DNA from: Porticoccaceae bacterium
Lineage (GTDB): Bacteria > Pseudomonadota > Gammaproteobacteria > Pseudomonadales > Porticoccaceae
Reading direction: 5' to 3'
Assembly (NCBI GenBank): GCA_029212965.1
Contig: JARGOV010000006.1
Coordinates: 53,303-95,533, forward strand
Length of the DNA stretch: 42,231 nt
Under the pieces are notes generated by a model, which was not told the origin of the DNA, searched no databases, and worked only from the letters and a program-made list of their open reading frames with translations. Positions 29,745-38,808 of the stretch are shown here, piece by piece (the first letter of the stretch is position 1; each line of letters begins with the position of its first letter). The position numbers and the translations under genes were made by a program.

Positions 29745-31538
29745 TTAACATCTAATGCGTAGCATATCATTGCAGAAAATTTTCATAGCATCATGTTGCC
29801 AATTGCCAGTTAAAATACCAAAAATTCTTAATTTGCGTATGTTTTTATAGTACTCTATTTTTTTTAGTGTGTTGTTCTCTAGGGGGAAACGTCCGTCGGA
29901 GACGACAAGTATGTCGCTTTTTTCCCATCCTTCTTCAGTTTGTTTTTGCAGTGCCAGATTAATTACTTGGTGCAGGTCAGTGCCGCCATGGAATGAAAAC
30001 TGTAAAAACGCCAATAGCTCGGTCAGCCCCCCACAACGCAAATCGAGTTGGTGACAGGTGGTGTCTCGAGGGCCACTAAAGGAAAATAGGTGGCAGGGAC
30101 GCTGTTCACGATGGGCAATGTTTAGCGCTTCAAGAACGGCCGCTTTGGCAATGTACTCTGGCTCACCCTGCATTGACCCGGAGGTGTCGAGACAGACAAT
30201 AATGGGGCCTCGACCGAGGCTGGATTTATCCCTTTGCGCCTGACTATTGAGGGAGCCTCTTTTCATCAATGCCCCTTTGTTTTTCTCTCCAAGGCTATGC
30301 TTACCCCGGTGTTGATAGAGTAACAGTAAGCGCTCTGCACGCCTGGCATGCCAAAGCGTTTTCAATGTTGGGTGGCAGAGCAGGACCGTTTCTGAGGGCA
30401 GCATGCGGTTAATATCGTCACCGCGCTCGATGCCGTCCATTTCGAGGGTTTTACGTGGGACTTTCTTATGGCGCTGATTCTGTCCTTGGGCATTTGAAAG
30501 AATCTGCGTTTCAGCACGACGGCTTGCTGCGGCAAAATTGGCATCGCCGGCAATTTCCTCTTTACGCCCTAAGGCGTTAATAAAATGAATTAATTCGGGT
30601 TGCTCTTTAATGCGCTGGCGATAGCGGATAATGTCGCGCCATCCCTGAGAGCTAAGTAACCCCGTACTCAAGTCCCAGCCCCGCCCTGGGAGTTTTTTAA
30701 TTGCTGTGCTTTGCTGAGTGAGTGCAAGCCCAGTGGTGTTTTCTCGCTGTTTGTTTTTATGCGCTATTTCTTGTTCTAGCCTGCTCAGCAGCTGCCATTG
30801 ATTAGCGATACCCTGCCAACGCTGTTGCAGATTGTCGATAGCGTCTTTTCCAATGCTATCTTGTTTGTCATCGTGTGCCTCACCTTGCGGAAATGGTTCG
30901 CTGTGAGTTTGTTGTGTTTTAGTGTTGTTAGCATCATCTGTTGTATGAGCTGGACTTTGCAGGTTGGCAGTAGAAGGGGCGTGGTCGTGTTGAGCTAAGC
31001 CTTCAGGCCGGTTTTTAAGGTCTTTTGGCTGTCGAGTTTTTGTTTCTTTATTGTGCCCGCTATCGGGTGATGATGAGCTGTCATAGGAGCCGCTGCGGCT
31101 TGTCGGCATTTGTACGTGGTCTGCCAAGCCCTCTTCATCGCGAAAGGACGACGCTTTATCTTTGATGTTCTGGCGTTGCGCGAGCTTATCGTGAAATTTA
31201 TTCGCCGTTTTAGTGAGGTAGTCTTCGGCGCTACTAACACCCTCGCAAATATCTTTAAGCACGCTATCCGTAATATCTTCCTGGCCCCGGCAAAAGTCGG
31301 GCAGTTCGAGAGTTTCGATACGCATTAACAGTGTCTTGCACAGCGTTTTTTCTGGCCAACACAGGCTGTCCATTTCCGGTAACTCTCCGGAGAGAAGCTT
31401 TTCGCGCCATTGTAATATGCCCCGTGCCCGCGTCAGCAATGAGCCGTGAGTGTGGGTAATGACGACATCGTAGAGGGTGTCGGGTAGGGTATCGAGTGCG
31501 GAAAATTCTTGCTCAAGCTGGCCCAGATTAAGACGCAT
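29745..31538 (-). CDS. VWA-domain protein, ViaA-like (partner of MoxR ATPase)
   Basis: MIDAS motif IVCLDTSGSMQGEPEYIAKAAVLEALNIAHREQRPCHLFSFSG; GGTDLHQVINLALQ; ILVVSDGRFP; adjacent to the MoxR ATPase. Confidence 0.85.
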   Translation of the reverse strand: MRLNLGQLEQEFSALDTLPDTLYDVVITHTHGSLLTRARGILQWREKLLSGELPEMDSLCWPEKTLCKTLLMRIETLELPDFCRGQEDITDSVLKDICEGVSSAEDYLTKTANKFHDKLAQRQNIKDKASSFRDEEGLADHVQMPTSRSGSYDSSSSPDSGHNKETKTRQPKDLKNRPEGLAQHDHAPSTANLQSPAHTTDDANNTKTQQTHSEPFPQGEAHDDKQDSIGKDAIDNLQQRWQGIANQWQLLSRLEQEIAHKNKQRENTTGLALTQQSTAIKKLPGRGWDLSTGLLSSQGWRDIIRYRQRIKEQPELIHFINALGRKEEIAGDANFAAASRRAETQILSNAQGQNQRHKKVPRKTLEMDGIERGDDINRMLPSETVLLCHPTLKTLWHARRAERLLLLYQHRGKHSLGEKNKGALMKRGSLNSQAQRDKSSLGRGPIIVCLDTSGSMQGEPEYIAKAAVLEALNIAHREQRPCHLFSFSGPRDTTCHQLDLRCGGLTELLAFLQFSFHGGTDLHQVINLALQKQTEEGWEKSDILVVSDGRFPLENNTLKKIEYYKNIRKLRIFGILTGNWQHDAMKIFCNDMLRIRC

Positions 31539-31560
31539 GTTAGTCTCTGAGTTAGCTCAG

Positions 31561-33183
31561 CTAGGCTGTTTTACTGCTTGAGTAAGTTGACGTTGATGTC
31601 GATTGGCGTGATGCCTTCCGCTTGCCAAGCTGCTGGTAGGCGGCAATAACGTTTTGCAGGCGGCGTTCAAAATTGGACACTTTTTGCAAATTATCACTCA
31701 AGACTTGTCTCGCGCTACCGAGCACAGAGGAGGTGATCCACAGGTGCTGGCCCAATGCTTGTTCAATGGCAGCGTCGCTGTGCTCCAGGCTGTTACGTAA
31801 AGTGGCTATGTCGGCGGCCAATTTTTTATTTTCATCGAGTCGGCCTTGAATAAAGGTGTCCGAGTGTACGGTGGGCTCCAAGCATGGCGGGTTTTGGTGG
31901 CGCAATATTAAGCGGTTGGCAGGGTGGGCAATATACTGGTCTATATGCTGCCAGTGGCCGTCGATATGACACTGCTGATAATGCTGGTCAAAAAACCTAT
32001 CACTCAACTCGCGCTTAGTATAACCCTGGTTGTCGTTGCTGCGGTCATCTTGATCGGGGGGTGATAAATACAGCGCCAGACCGTCGCGGTGGCGCCACTC
32101 TCGCTCGATCTCTGTGGTGGTTTTTTGGCCTTCGCGGTTGTAATAGAGGCGTTGACCTTTGTCGTTGTTGATTTGGGTTTGACTCTTTTGATCAGTTTGT
32201 AGGGTGCTTTCCCAGGTGGCGATTAATTTTTCCAGTCGCTCGGTTTTAAAGCCACTGCCAGCGCCAATTTGCGTGCTCAACCAACGCTCAATAATGGGCT
32301 GCTCGGCGGGTGTATTCCACAGGCAATGTTGCAGCAGGTAACAGTCCCATAGCGACACCTGTGTTGCGCTACCTGTTTTGCTCGGTGGCTCGCCATGGGT
32401 TTGGGCATTGGTGAAGGCGGCTACTTTTAATAGTTTGACGACCTTGCGCCAGCGCCGATCCGAGACCTCGATATTTTGTGTCGCGAGATAGAGGCGAAGG
32501 GCTTTAAGTAATGACAAGGCATCATCGGATAGTGACACCGTGCGCGCCGCTATTTGTAGGTTATCGACTTCGGCGTGACTTAAGCGATCCAGCAAATCGG
32601 GTTCGCGGCTTTGGTCATCGAGTTCTAGCAAAGCGACAAAGTTTTCGTCAGCGACCGACTCTACTGCGTGGCGGCAGATAAAGCGGTCATAGAGCGCTTG
32701 TAGTTCGTCGTCTTCGGGCAGCTCGTTGCTGGCACCGACAACGGAGATCAGGGGCACTTTTACCCGGCAATCACCGTTGTCAAACTCCCCTTCGTTGAGC
32801 AGCGTGAGTAAAGTGTTGAGTATGGCGCTATTGGCTTTGAATACTTCGTCGAGAAAGGCAATATTCGCCGTCGGCAGGTAGCGCTCGGTGAGGCGTTGAT
32901 AGCGATCACTTTCCAAGGCCTTAATCGATAGTGGCCCGAATAATTCGTCGGGTACCGAAAAACGCGTTAACAGGCGCTCGAAATAATGGCCCGGTTGAAA
33001 GGCTAAATGCAAGCGGCGGGCGAGCACACTTTTGGCCGTGCCGGGTGGCCCTATCAGCAGAGTGTGTTCACCACTGAGAGCGGCTAATAAGGTTAAGCGG
33101 GCCGCCGTCTCCCGCTCCAGTAAGCCACTTTCCATGCACCCCAGTAAGCGTTGTAGGCGCGCTTTTAGCGGATCTTTTTCCAA
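31561..33183 (-). CDS. MoxR-family AAA+ ATPase, RavA-like
   Basis: LLIGPPGTAKSVLARRLHLAF (Walker A); ERLLTRFSVPDELFGPLSIKALESDRYQRLTERYLPTANIAFLDEVFKANSAILNTLLTLLNEGEF; VGASNELPEDDELQALYDRF. Closely matches the E. coli RavA motif pattern from memory. Confidence 0.88.
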   Translation of the reverse strand: MEKDPLKARLQRLLGCMESGLLERETAARLTLLAALSGEHTLLIGPPGTAKSVLARRLHLAFQPGHYFERLLTRFSVPDELFGPLSIKALESDRYQRLTERYLPTANIAFLDEVFKANSAILNTLLTLLNEGEFDNGDCRVKVPLISVVGASNELPEDDELQALYDRFICRHAVESVADENFVALLELDDQSREPDLLDRLSHAEVDNLQIAARTVSLSDDALSLLKALRLYLATQNIEVSDRRWRKVVKLLKVAAFTNAQTHGEPPSKTGSATQVSLWDCYLLQHCLWNTPAEQPIIERWLSTQIGAGSGFKTERLEKLIATWESTLQTDQKSQTQINNDKGQRLYYNREGQKTTTEIEREWRHRDGLALYLSPPDQDDRSNDNQGYTKRELSDRFFDQHYQQCHIDGHWQHIDQYIAHPANRLILRHQNPPCLEPTVHSDTFIQGRLDENKKLAADIATLRNSLEHSDAAIEQALGQHLWITSSVLGSARQVLSDNLQKVSNFERRLQNVIAAYQQLGKRKASRQSTSTSTYSSSKTA

Positions 33184-35084
33184 ACTACAATATCCTTGAT
33201 ATGGCGGTACAAAGTGCTCGGGCTGGTGGTGCGAATCGTCTCAAGTAGTTCGTCGAGCTTAAACTTGCCATGCAGTTCACGCACCACGCCAACTTGCTCC
33301 ATATCGACCAGACCCGATTCTCGGGCGTGCTCTTCAAAGGCTTTGTTCTTCCAGAAAAAGGCACCGGGCATGGTGGTGGGTATCACCAGCACAAAGAACA
33401 GCGAGCGGCTTATGGCACCAGCGCTTATCATCAATAGTGCCAATGTCCACCAGGCGGTGAAAGCCAGGTTGCCACCGGGGGCAGTGACGAGCAAGAGCAA
33501 GGCCGTGGCGAAGCTCAGGCCGAGTAAGACATTGCGGGTGATCCAGGCCTTGCCATATTGCGTGGTCTGTAAATACCAAGAGGCTGCGCCTTCATTTTCA
33601 AGGCTGCCCATGGCGCGGCTGTGGGCGATATGGCCGATCAGTTCAAGGCCAAGGCCGAGGGCAATCAGTACCATTAAAGGGCTGGCCAATGCCAACAGGG
33701 CTTGCTCGTTACTGATTAAGGGCAAGCTAATAAGACCTGTCAGCAGCGCGCCAAAACTGACGGTGTTGCCAAAAAACGCGCTACCGGTCTGCCAGTGATC
33801 CCAGAAGGGTCGGGCCTTAATGCGGTAGATCTTGTACATGTAATAGAGACCAATAAGACCGCTAAGGGCGCCGAGCACACCTGAGGCATTGGCGAGAAAG
33901 TTGAACAGCGTATTGTCAAAAATGGAGAAAAAGCCATAGGCCATCAAAAAGGTATAGAACCCTGAGACGCCGGCAATTTCGCGACTCAGCGGCGATAGGC
34001 GCAGGTTATTAAAGCCCCGGTAAAAACGATGGGGTTTACCCAGGTGCATGTTCAGCTTGAAAAGGCCGTAAGTGAGCAGGCTAAACATAATACCCAGTAG
34101 GGGGAGTTTGACGGCGCTGCTATTGAGGGCACTTAACGCCTCAATATTGATCAGGCCGGCGCTGACAATGATTAAAAAAGCGCCGAGCACTGCTTGGGTA
34201 CTGAGGGTAAAAATGACGTGGGCACTTTCGTGTGAAGTGAGTAGCTTGCGCCAGTTAAAGTGCTTCTTGTCACCACTTTTTTTGTCGACCTTGGGCTTGA
34301 AAATACCGACGCTATCGTCTTTGTGGTATTTCATGGGCATGGCGTCAGTGCGGGTCATTTCCCGGTGAGTCGAGCGGGTCTGTTGAAAACGAATGTTGGG
34401 TTGGGTGATGTCGGTGGTGGGGAAACCGGGAATCGCCGTTTTTGCCTCAATGCGATTTTCGGGAATATTTTCGACCACGCCAAAATCCAGCGCGTTACCC
34501 AAACAGGCCGAGACACAGGCGGGCTTAAGGCCGACTTCAAGGCGGTCAACACACATATTACATTTGGTGACCTGCCCTTTGACGGGGTCGAGCTGGGGTG
34601 CGTTATAGGGGCAGACCCAGGTGCAGTAACCACAGCCAAAACAAATATCAGGGTCTTGCAGCACGGCGCCGTATTCGGCGTACTTGGTGTAGGCGCGCGT
34701 GGGACAGCCTTTCAAGCACACCGGATCGTCGCAGTGGTTGCAGGCCATGGAAATATTGATGCGCTGGTAGTCCGGGTAGGTGCCGCCCTCGACAAAGCCC
34801 ACCGAGCGGAAGGCAATATGGGCGGGGTTGTCGTTCTTTTCACTACAGGCCGCTTCGCAGGCATGGCAGCCGATGCAGTTGTCGGCGTTGAGAAAAAACC
34901 CGTGCTGCTTGTAACGGTTGGGGTTGTCGCCAATGCCGGGGTCACCATTGATGTTTAAACTCTGGCAGTGCAGCTCACTGTCTTCATCGATTAAATCAAT
35001 TAAATTGCCGTGTTGGTTTACCGCTTTGGTTTCTTTATCCCAAAGGAAGCTGTATTCGGGTTCGTCACTGCGTACGTCTAACAT
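33165..35084 (-). CDS. Fused DmsB-like four-cluster ferredoxin + DmsC-like membrane anchor
   Basis: Cys clusters CIGCHACEAAC, CNHCDDPVCLKGC, CFGCGYCTWVC, CNMCVDRLEVGLKPACVSAC, followed by an ~8-TM DmsC-like domain (AHVIFTLSTQAVLGAFLIIVSAG...KLNMHLGKPHRFYRGFNNLRLSPLSREI). Confidence 0.9.
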   Translation of the reverse strand: MLDVRSDEPEYSFLWDKETKAVNQHGNLIDLIDEDSELHCQSLNINGDPGIGDNPNRYKQHGFFLNADNCIGCHACEAACSEKNDNPAHIAFRSVGFVEGGTYPDYQRINISMACNHCDDPVCLKGCPTRAYTKYAEYGAVLQDPDICFGCGYCTWVCPYNAPQLDPVKGQVTKCNMCVDRLEVGLKPACVSACLGNALDFGVVENIPENRIEAKTAIPGFPTTDITQPNIRFQQTRSTHREMTRTDAMPMKYHKDDSVGIFKPKVDKKSGDKKHFNWRKLLTSHESAHVIFTLSTQAVLGAFLIIVSAGLINIEALSALNSSAVKLPLLGIMFSLLTYGLFKLNMHLGKPHRFYRGFNNLRLSPLSREIAGVSGFYTFLMAYGFFSIFDNTLFNFLANASGVLGALSGLIGLYYMYKIYRIKARPFWDHWQTGSAFFGNTVSFGALLTGLISLPLISNEQALLALASPLMVLIALGLGLELIGHIAHSRAMGSLENEGAASWYLQTTQYGKAWITRNVLLGLSFATALLLLVTAPGGNLAFTAWWTLALLMISAGAISRSLFFVLVIPTTMPGAFFWKNKAFEEHARESGLVDMEQVGVVRELHGKFKLDELLETIRTTSPSTLYRHIKDIVVWKKIR

Positions 35085-35147
35085 AGGGGCCTTGAAACCT
35101 TAGAGTTGATGGACGTTATTAACAACATAAAAATCAGAGCGGGGTGC

Positions 35148-37352
35148 TTAAAATGCCCGGCGCTCGCGACTCATTTGTGCCGCTGCTTGTTGATCGGCAA
35201 TCGGTTCAATCATCACTGCCGACTGCTTGTAGGCGGGCTGGCGTGAGTGGGGGTCGAGCAAACCAAGAGTTAAGCGGTTAACACAGTCGAAAAAGTGAAA
35301 GGGAATAAACACCATGTCCTTGGGGACGCGTTGGGTGCACATGGCCATAACAATGGCATCGCCACGACGGGACACACAACGCACATAGTCCTGATGTTGA
35401 ATGCCCAGTTCTCGGGCGGCATCGGGGTTAATTTCCATAAAGGGAATGGGGCTGTACTTGTTGTTGTTGCCGATTTTTCCGGTCTTGGTGCGGGTGTGAA
35501 AGTGCTCGACAAGGCGACCAGTATTGAGCCAGTAGGGGTATTTCTCATCGGGTACTTCATTGTTATCGATAAACGGTAGGGGTACTAATTTGGCCATGCC
35601 ATCGGCAAAGGAGAAAGTACCGTTTTCCGTGTAGAGCCGCTTGCCACCTTGTAGCGGTTCTTCGCCGCGCTCCGCTTCCTCTGCGGTATAGGGCCATTGA
35701 ATGCCGCGCTTTTCTTCAATCAGGTCGTGACTCATGCCAGAGATATCCAGCAAACGGCCTTTGGAAAGCGACTTCATTTCTTCGAAAACAGCAGCCGGCT
35801 TGTCGGGAAAGTTCATCTTGGCCGACTGCTCAAACCGTTGCGCCAAGGCGTTAAAAATCGCCAAATCAGATTTCGACTCACCCGGTGCATCGGTGGCCTT
35901 GCGCACGATGTTGACGCGCCGTTCGGTATTGGTAAATACGCCCTCTTTCTCCGCCCAGGTGGCTGCGGGTAAATAGAGGTGGGCGTATTGTACTGTCTCG
36001 ACATCGGCATAGGAGTCTTGCACCACGAGGAAGTCGAGCTTTTCAAGGGTTTTGCGGATGCGCGCGGTATTGGGTAGCGAGGTCATGGGGTTAGTGGCCA
36101 CCAACCACAGGCCCTTGATTTCACCCAGCTCAATGGCAGGGAAAATATCGGTTTCGGCAAGGCCGCGCTTTTTCGGGAAAAACTCAGGGTCGACATTCCA
36201 GTACTTGGCAATATCTTCTCTATCTTGGGGGTTTTCTAACGCGCGATAGCCGGGCAAGCCTGAACATGAGGACCACTCTCGCGTGCCCATGGCATTGCAC
36301 TGCCCAGTAATTGACAGGCTGGTGCCACCGGGCTTGCCAATATTGCCGGTGAGTAAATTGATGTTGTTGATACCGACCACACCGTCAGAACCATGGGTAC
36401 TTTGGTTGATGCCCATGGTCCAGATACTCATGGCGGCATCGGCCTTGGCGTAAATGCGTGCGACGTTACGAATGGTGTCGGGGTCGATACCGCACACCTT
36501 AGAGGCACTGTCGGGGTCAAATTTGGCGACTTCACTCTCGAGCTGCTCAAGGCCGACGGTGTTAGCTTCGATATAGGCGCGATCTTCCAGACCCTCGTCG
36601 AGAATGACATGCATTATTGCGTTTTGCAGTACGACATCAGTGCCGGGCGTGACGGCGAGGTGGATATCGGCATTTTGCGCCAGCATAGTGACCCTGGGGT
36701 CGACCACGATGAGGGGGAAGTGGCGTTTTTCCTGGGCCTCTTTCATGCGCCAGTAAATAATGGGGTGTTGCTCGGGCAGGTTCGAGCCCCAAGCCATCAA
36801 GACATCGGTATGGTCAAAATCTTCATAGCTACCGGGGGGGCCGTCAGAGCCAAAAGAGCGCTTGTAGCCCGATACTGCCGAGGCCATACACAGGGTGGTA
36901 TTGCCGTCGTAATTATTAGTGCCAATGACGCCGCGTGTGAGTTTCCCCAGGGTGTAAAATTCTTCGGTCAGCAATTGTCCGGTGGAGACAATGGCAAAAG
37001 AATCGCGGCCGTGTTTTTGCTGAATATCACGGATTTTATCCGCCATGGTGTCGAGGGCGTCATCCCAGCTGGTTTCACGATAAGCCTCGCCAATTTGCTC
37101 GCGTATGATCGGCTTGTCACCACGACCGGCCGAATCAAACAGCTCGTGCTCGAAAATACCTTTTACGCAGAGTTTGCCACGGTTAACATCGGCACCACCC
37201 ACGCCTCGGGAACCGACAATTTTGCCCTCGGCGTTTTTGCCGATCTCAATTGAACAGCCCACTGAACAATAACCACAGGTGGAATAAGTCCACTCGGTGA
37301 TTTTTTTGTCGACCATGACAATAGGGTTTTTTGTATTGCGTCCAAGGAGCAT
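35148..37352 (-). CDS. nasA: Assimilatory (Nas-type) molybdopterin nitrate reductase catalytic subunit
   Basis: [4Fe-4S] motif CGYCSVGCSIEIGKN...GKLCVKG; Mo-ligand region NTTLCMASAVSGYKRSFGSDGPPGSYEDFDHTDV; MGINQSTHGSDGVVGINNINLLTGNIGKPGG; no Tat signal. Cluster with nirBD. Confidence 0.9.
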   Translation of the reverse strand: MLLGRNTKNPIVMVDKKITEWTYSTCGYCSVGCSIEIGKNAEGKIVGSRGVGGADVNRGKLCVKGIFEHELFDSAGRGDKPIIREQIGEAYRETSWDDALDTMADKIRDIQQKHGRDSFAIVSTGQLLTEEFYTLGKLTRGVIGTNNYDGNTTLCMASAVSGYKRSFGSDGPPGSYEDFDHTDVLMAWGSNLPEQHPIIYWRMKEAQEKRHFPLIVVDPRVTMLAQNADIHLAVTPGTDVVLQNAIMHVILDEGLEDRAYIEANTVGLEQLESEVAKFDPDSASKVCGIDPDTIRNVARIYAKADAAMSIWTMGINQSTHGSDGVVGINNINLLTGNIGKPGGTSLSITGQCNAMGTREWSSCSGLPGYRALENPQDREDIAKYWNVDPEFFPKKRGLAETDIFPAIELGEIKGLWLVATNPMTSLPNTARIRKTLEKLDFLVVQDSYADVETVQYAHLYLPAATWAEKEGVFTNTERRVNIVRKATDAPGESKSDLAIFNALAQRFEQSAKMNFPDKPAAVFEEMKSLSKGRLLDISGMSHDLIEEKRGIQWPYTAEEAERGEEPLQGGKRLYTENGTFSFADGMAKLVPLPFIDNNEVPDEKYPYWLNTGRLVEHFHTRTKTGKIGNNNKYSPIPFMEINPDAARELGIQHQDYVRCVSRRGDAIVMAMCTQRVPKDMVFIPFHFFDCVNRLTLGLLDPHSRQPAYKQSAVMIEPIADQQAAAQMSRERRAF

Positions 37353-37494
37353 GTGATTAAACCTTTCAAAGCAAAGAAAATTTACCTAATAAAATAAATA
37401 ATATGCCAAGCCAGAACCCCGCTGTAGCAGCGCTGGATTGTTAATGTGCCGGCCTTTAACGATCAACTTGCTCGGAATTGCATGCATAACGTTA

Positions 37495-38406
37495 TTAAGG
37501 CATCAGCAGACTATTTTTACTAACCAGTACGACATTGCCACCCACCCGTAGTGTGGTAGGTTTATTGGCGTGATTGTCCATTTCAATAGCCAGTACACTG
37601 CGCCGGGTTTCGGGGGTGCCTCTGTCGATAATAAAGGTGTAAGTCCCCTCACGAATAGCATCATGTGAGCCGAGGTAGCCGGTAAAACACGACATTGCAG
37701 AGCCGATAGGTGGATCTTCATGCACGCCGATGCTGGGGCCTAAAAGGCGGGCATGGAAGTCGGTATCGCTGTTGTCGGTTTTATTACTAAACACCAGTAT
37801 TTCCTGGGCAGCCATGGCTGGCGCACTCGACTGGCTCCAGGCCTTCATGTCGAAGCGCGCCTTGCGCACGGCAGCCTGGGAGGTCAGTGGTAGAATTAAA
37901 TAGGGTAGGTCAATAGACACCAAGCGAGTTTGAAAGGTGCGGGTGTCGATATCACTTTCGTCAATGGATAGCAGAGCGGCAAGCTCACTAGCACGGGGTG
38001 TATAGCGGTCGACCACCGGGTCGCTGGACAGGGTGAACTGTACAAACAAAGGCTCGCCTTCAGTTTGCTCAATGTTAACGTTCAAGTCACCGGTCTTTTG
38101 TTGAAAACAAGCCGTAGCTTTGCCGTTGTTGAGGGTAATGAGCCCTTCTTCAACCAGGGCTTTAGCGGTGGCGAGTACCGGGTGGCCCGCAAAACTGACT
38201 TCTTTAAGCGGTGTGAAGATACGCAGCTTAAAGTGATTGTCCTGTTCACCGGGGCTGACAAAAACGGTTTCCGAAAGATTTAGTTCTCTGGCAATCAGCG
38301 ACATTTGCTGGTCGTCAATCTTTGCCGCAGCGGGAAAGACGGCAATTTGTGCACCTTGAAAAAGGGTTTGGGTAAAAACATCAGCAGTGTAAAAAGTATG
38401 AGACAT
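37495..38406 (-). CDS. PhzF-family isomerase/epimerase
   Basis: YTADVFTQTLFQGAQIAVFPAA; RELNLSETVFV; LRIFTPLKEVSFAGHPVLATAKAL; EDPPIGSAMSCFTGYL. Confidence 0.88.
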   Translation of the reverse strand: MSHTFYTADVFTQTLFQGAQIAVFPAAAKIDDQQMSLIARELNLSETVFVSPGEQDNHFKLRIFTPLKEVSFAGHPVLATAKALVEEGLITLNNGKATACFQQKTGDLNVNIEQTEGEPLFVQFTLSSDPVVDRYTPRASELAALLSIDESDIDTRTFQTRLVSIDLPYLILPLTSQAAVRKARFDMKAWSQSSAPAMAAQEILVFSNKTDNSDTDFHARLLGPSIGVHEDPPIGSAMSCFTGYLGSHDAIREGTYTFIIDRGTPETRRSVLAIEMDNHANKPTTLRVGGNVVLVSKNSLLMP

Positions 38407-38421
38407 AGCAGAATCCTTGGC

Positions 38422-38808
38422 TTAGCCGGCAACCAGTACGTTGCCGTCGGCAATTTTGACGGGAAAGGTGGCAATAGACACGCTTTCATCTTCAAAACAT
38501 TGCCCTGTGGCCAGATTAAAATGCTCTTTTAACACGGGTGATGCAACGGCGAGTTGTTCGCCGATGCTACAGAGAATACCCCGAGACAGCACATTGGCTT
38601 CACTGAAGGGATCGAAGTTGCTAATCGCATAAACCGCATCATTGGCGCTGGTGCGAAACAGGGCGATTTGTGTTTCCCTCGGGGTGTCGGCATGGAGTAG
38701 GGCTGCGACACCCGCATTGCAAGGTAAGTCTTCCAGGGCACAAATACTGATCCAGTTTTGGTCTGTTGTCACATTATCTTCCTGTACATTTTTAGTGGGG
38801 TCTTTCAT
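38422..38808 (-). CDS. nirD: Nitrite reductase (NADH) small subunit
   Basis: NWISICALEDLPCNAGVAALL...IALFRTS...VYAISNFDPFSEANVLSRGILCSIGEQLAVASPVLKEHFNLATGQCFEDE; 4-nt ATGA overlap with nirB. Confidence 0.95.
   Translation of the reverse strand: MKDPTKNVQEDNVTTDQNWISICALEDLPCNAGVAALLHADTPRETQIALFRTSANDAVYAISNFDPFSEANVLSRGILCSIGEQLAVASPVLKEHFNLATGQCFEDESVSIATFPVKIADGNVLVAG

Noticed and set aside
34260-34958. 232-aa + strand ORF (and other + strand ORFs 33196-33798, 34393-34608) opposite the ferredoxin/DmsC fusion
   Set aside because: Antisense to a gene with intact Cys clusters; low-complexity translation; no RBS or family match.
36393-37253. 286-aa + strand ORF opposite nasA
   Set aside because: Shadow ORF antisense to a strongly conserved coding sequence in G/C-rich DNA; no recognisable domain.
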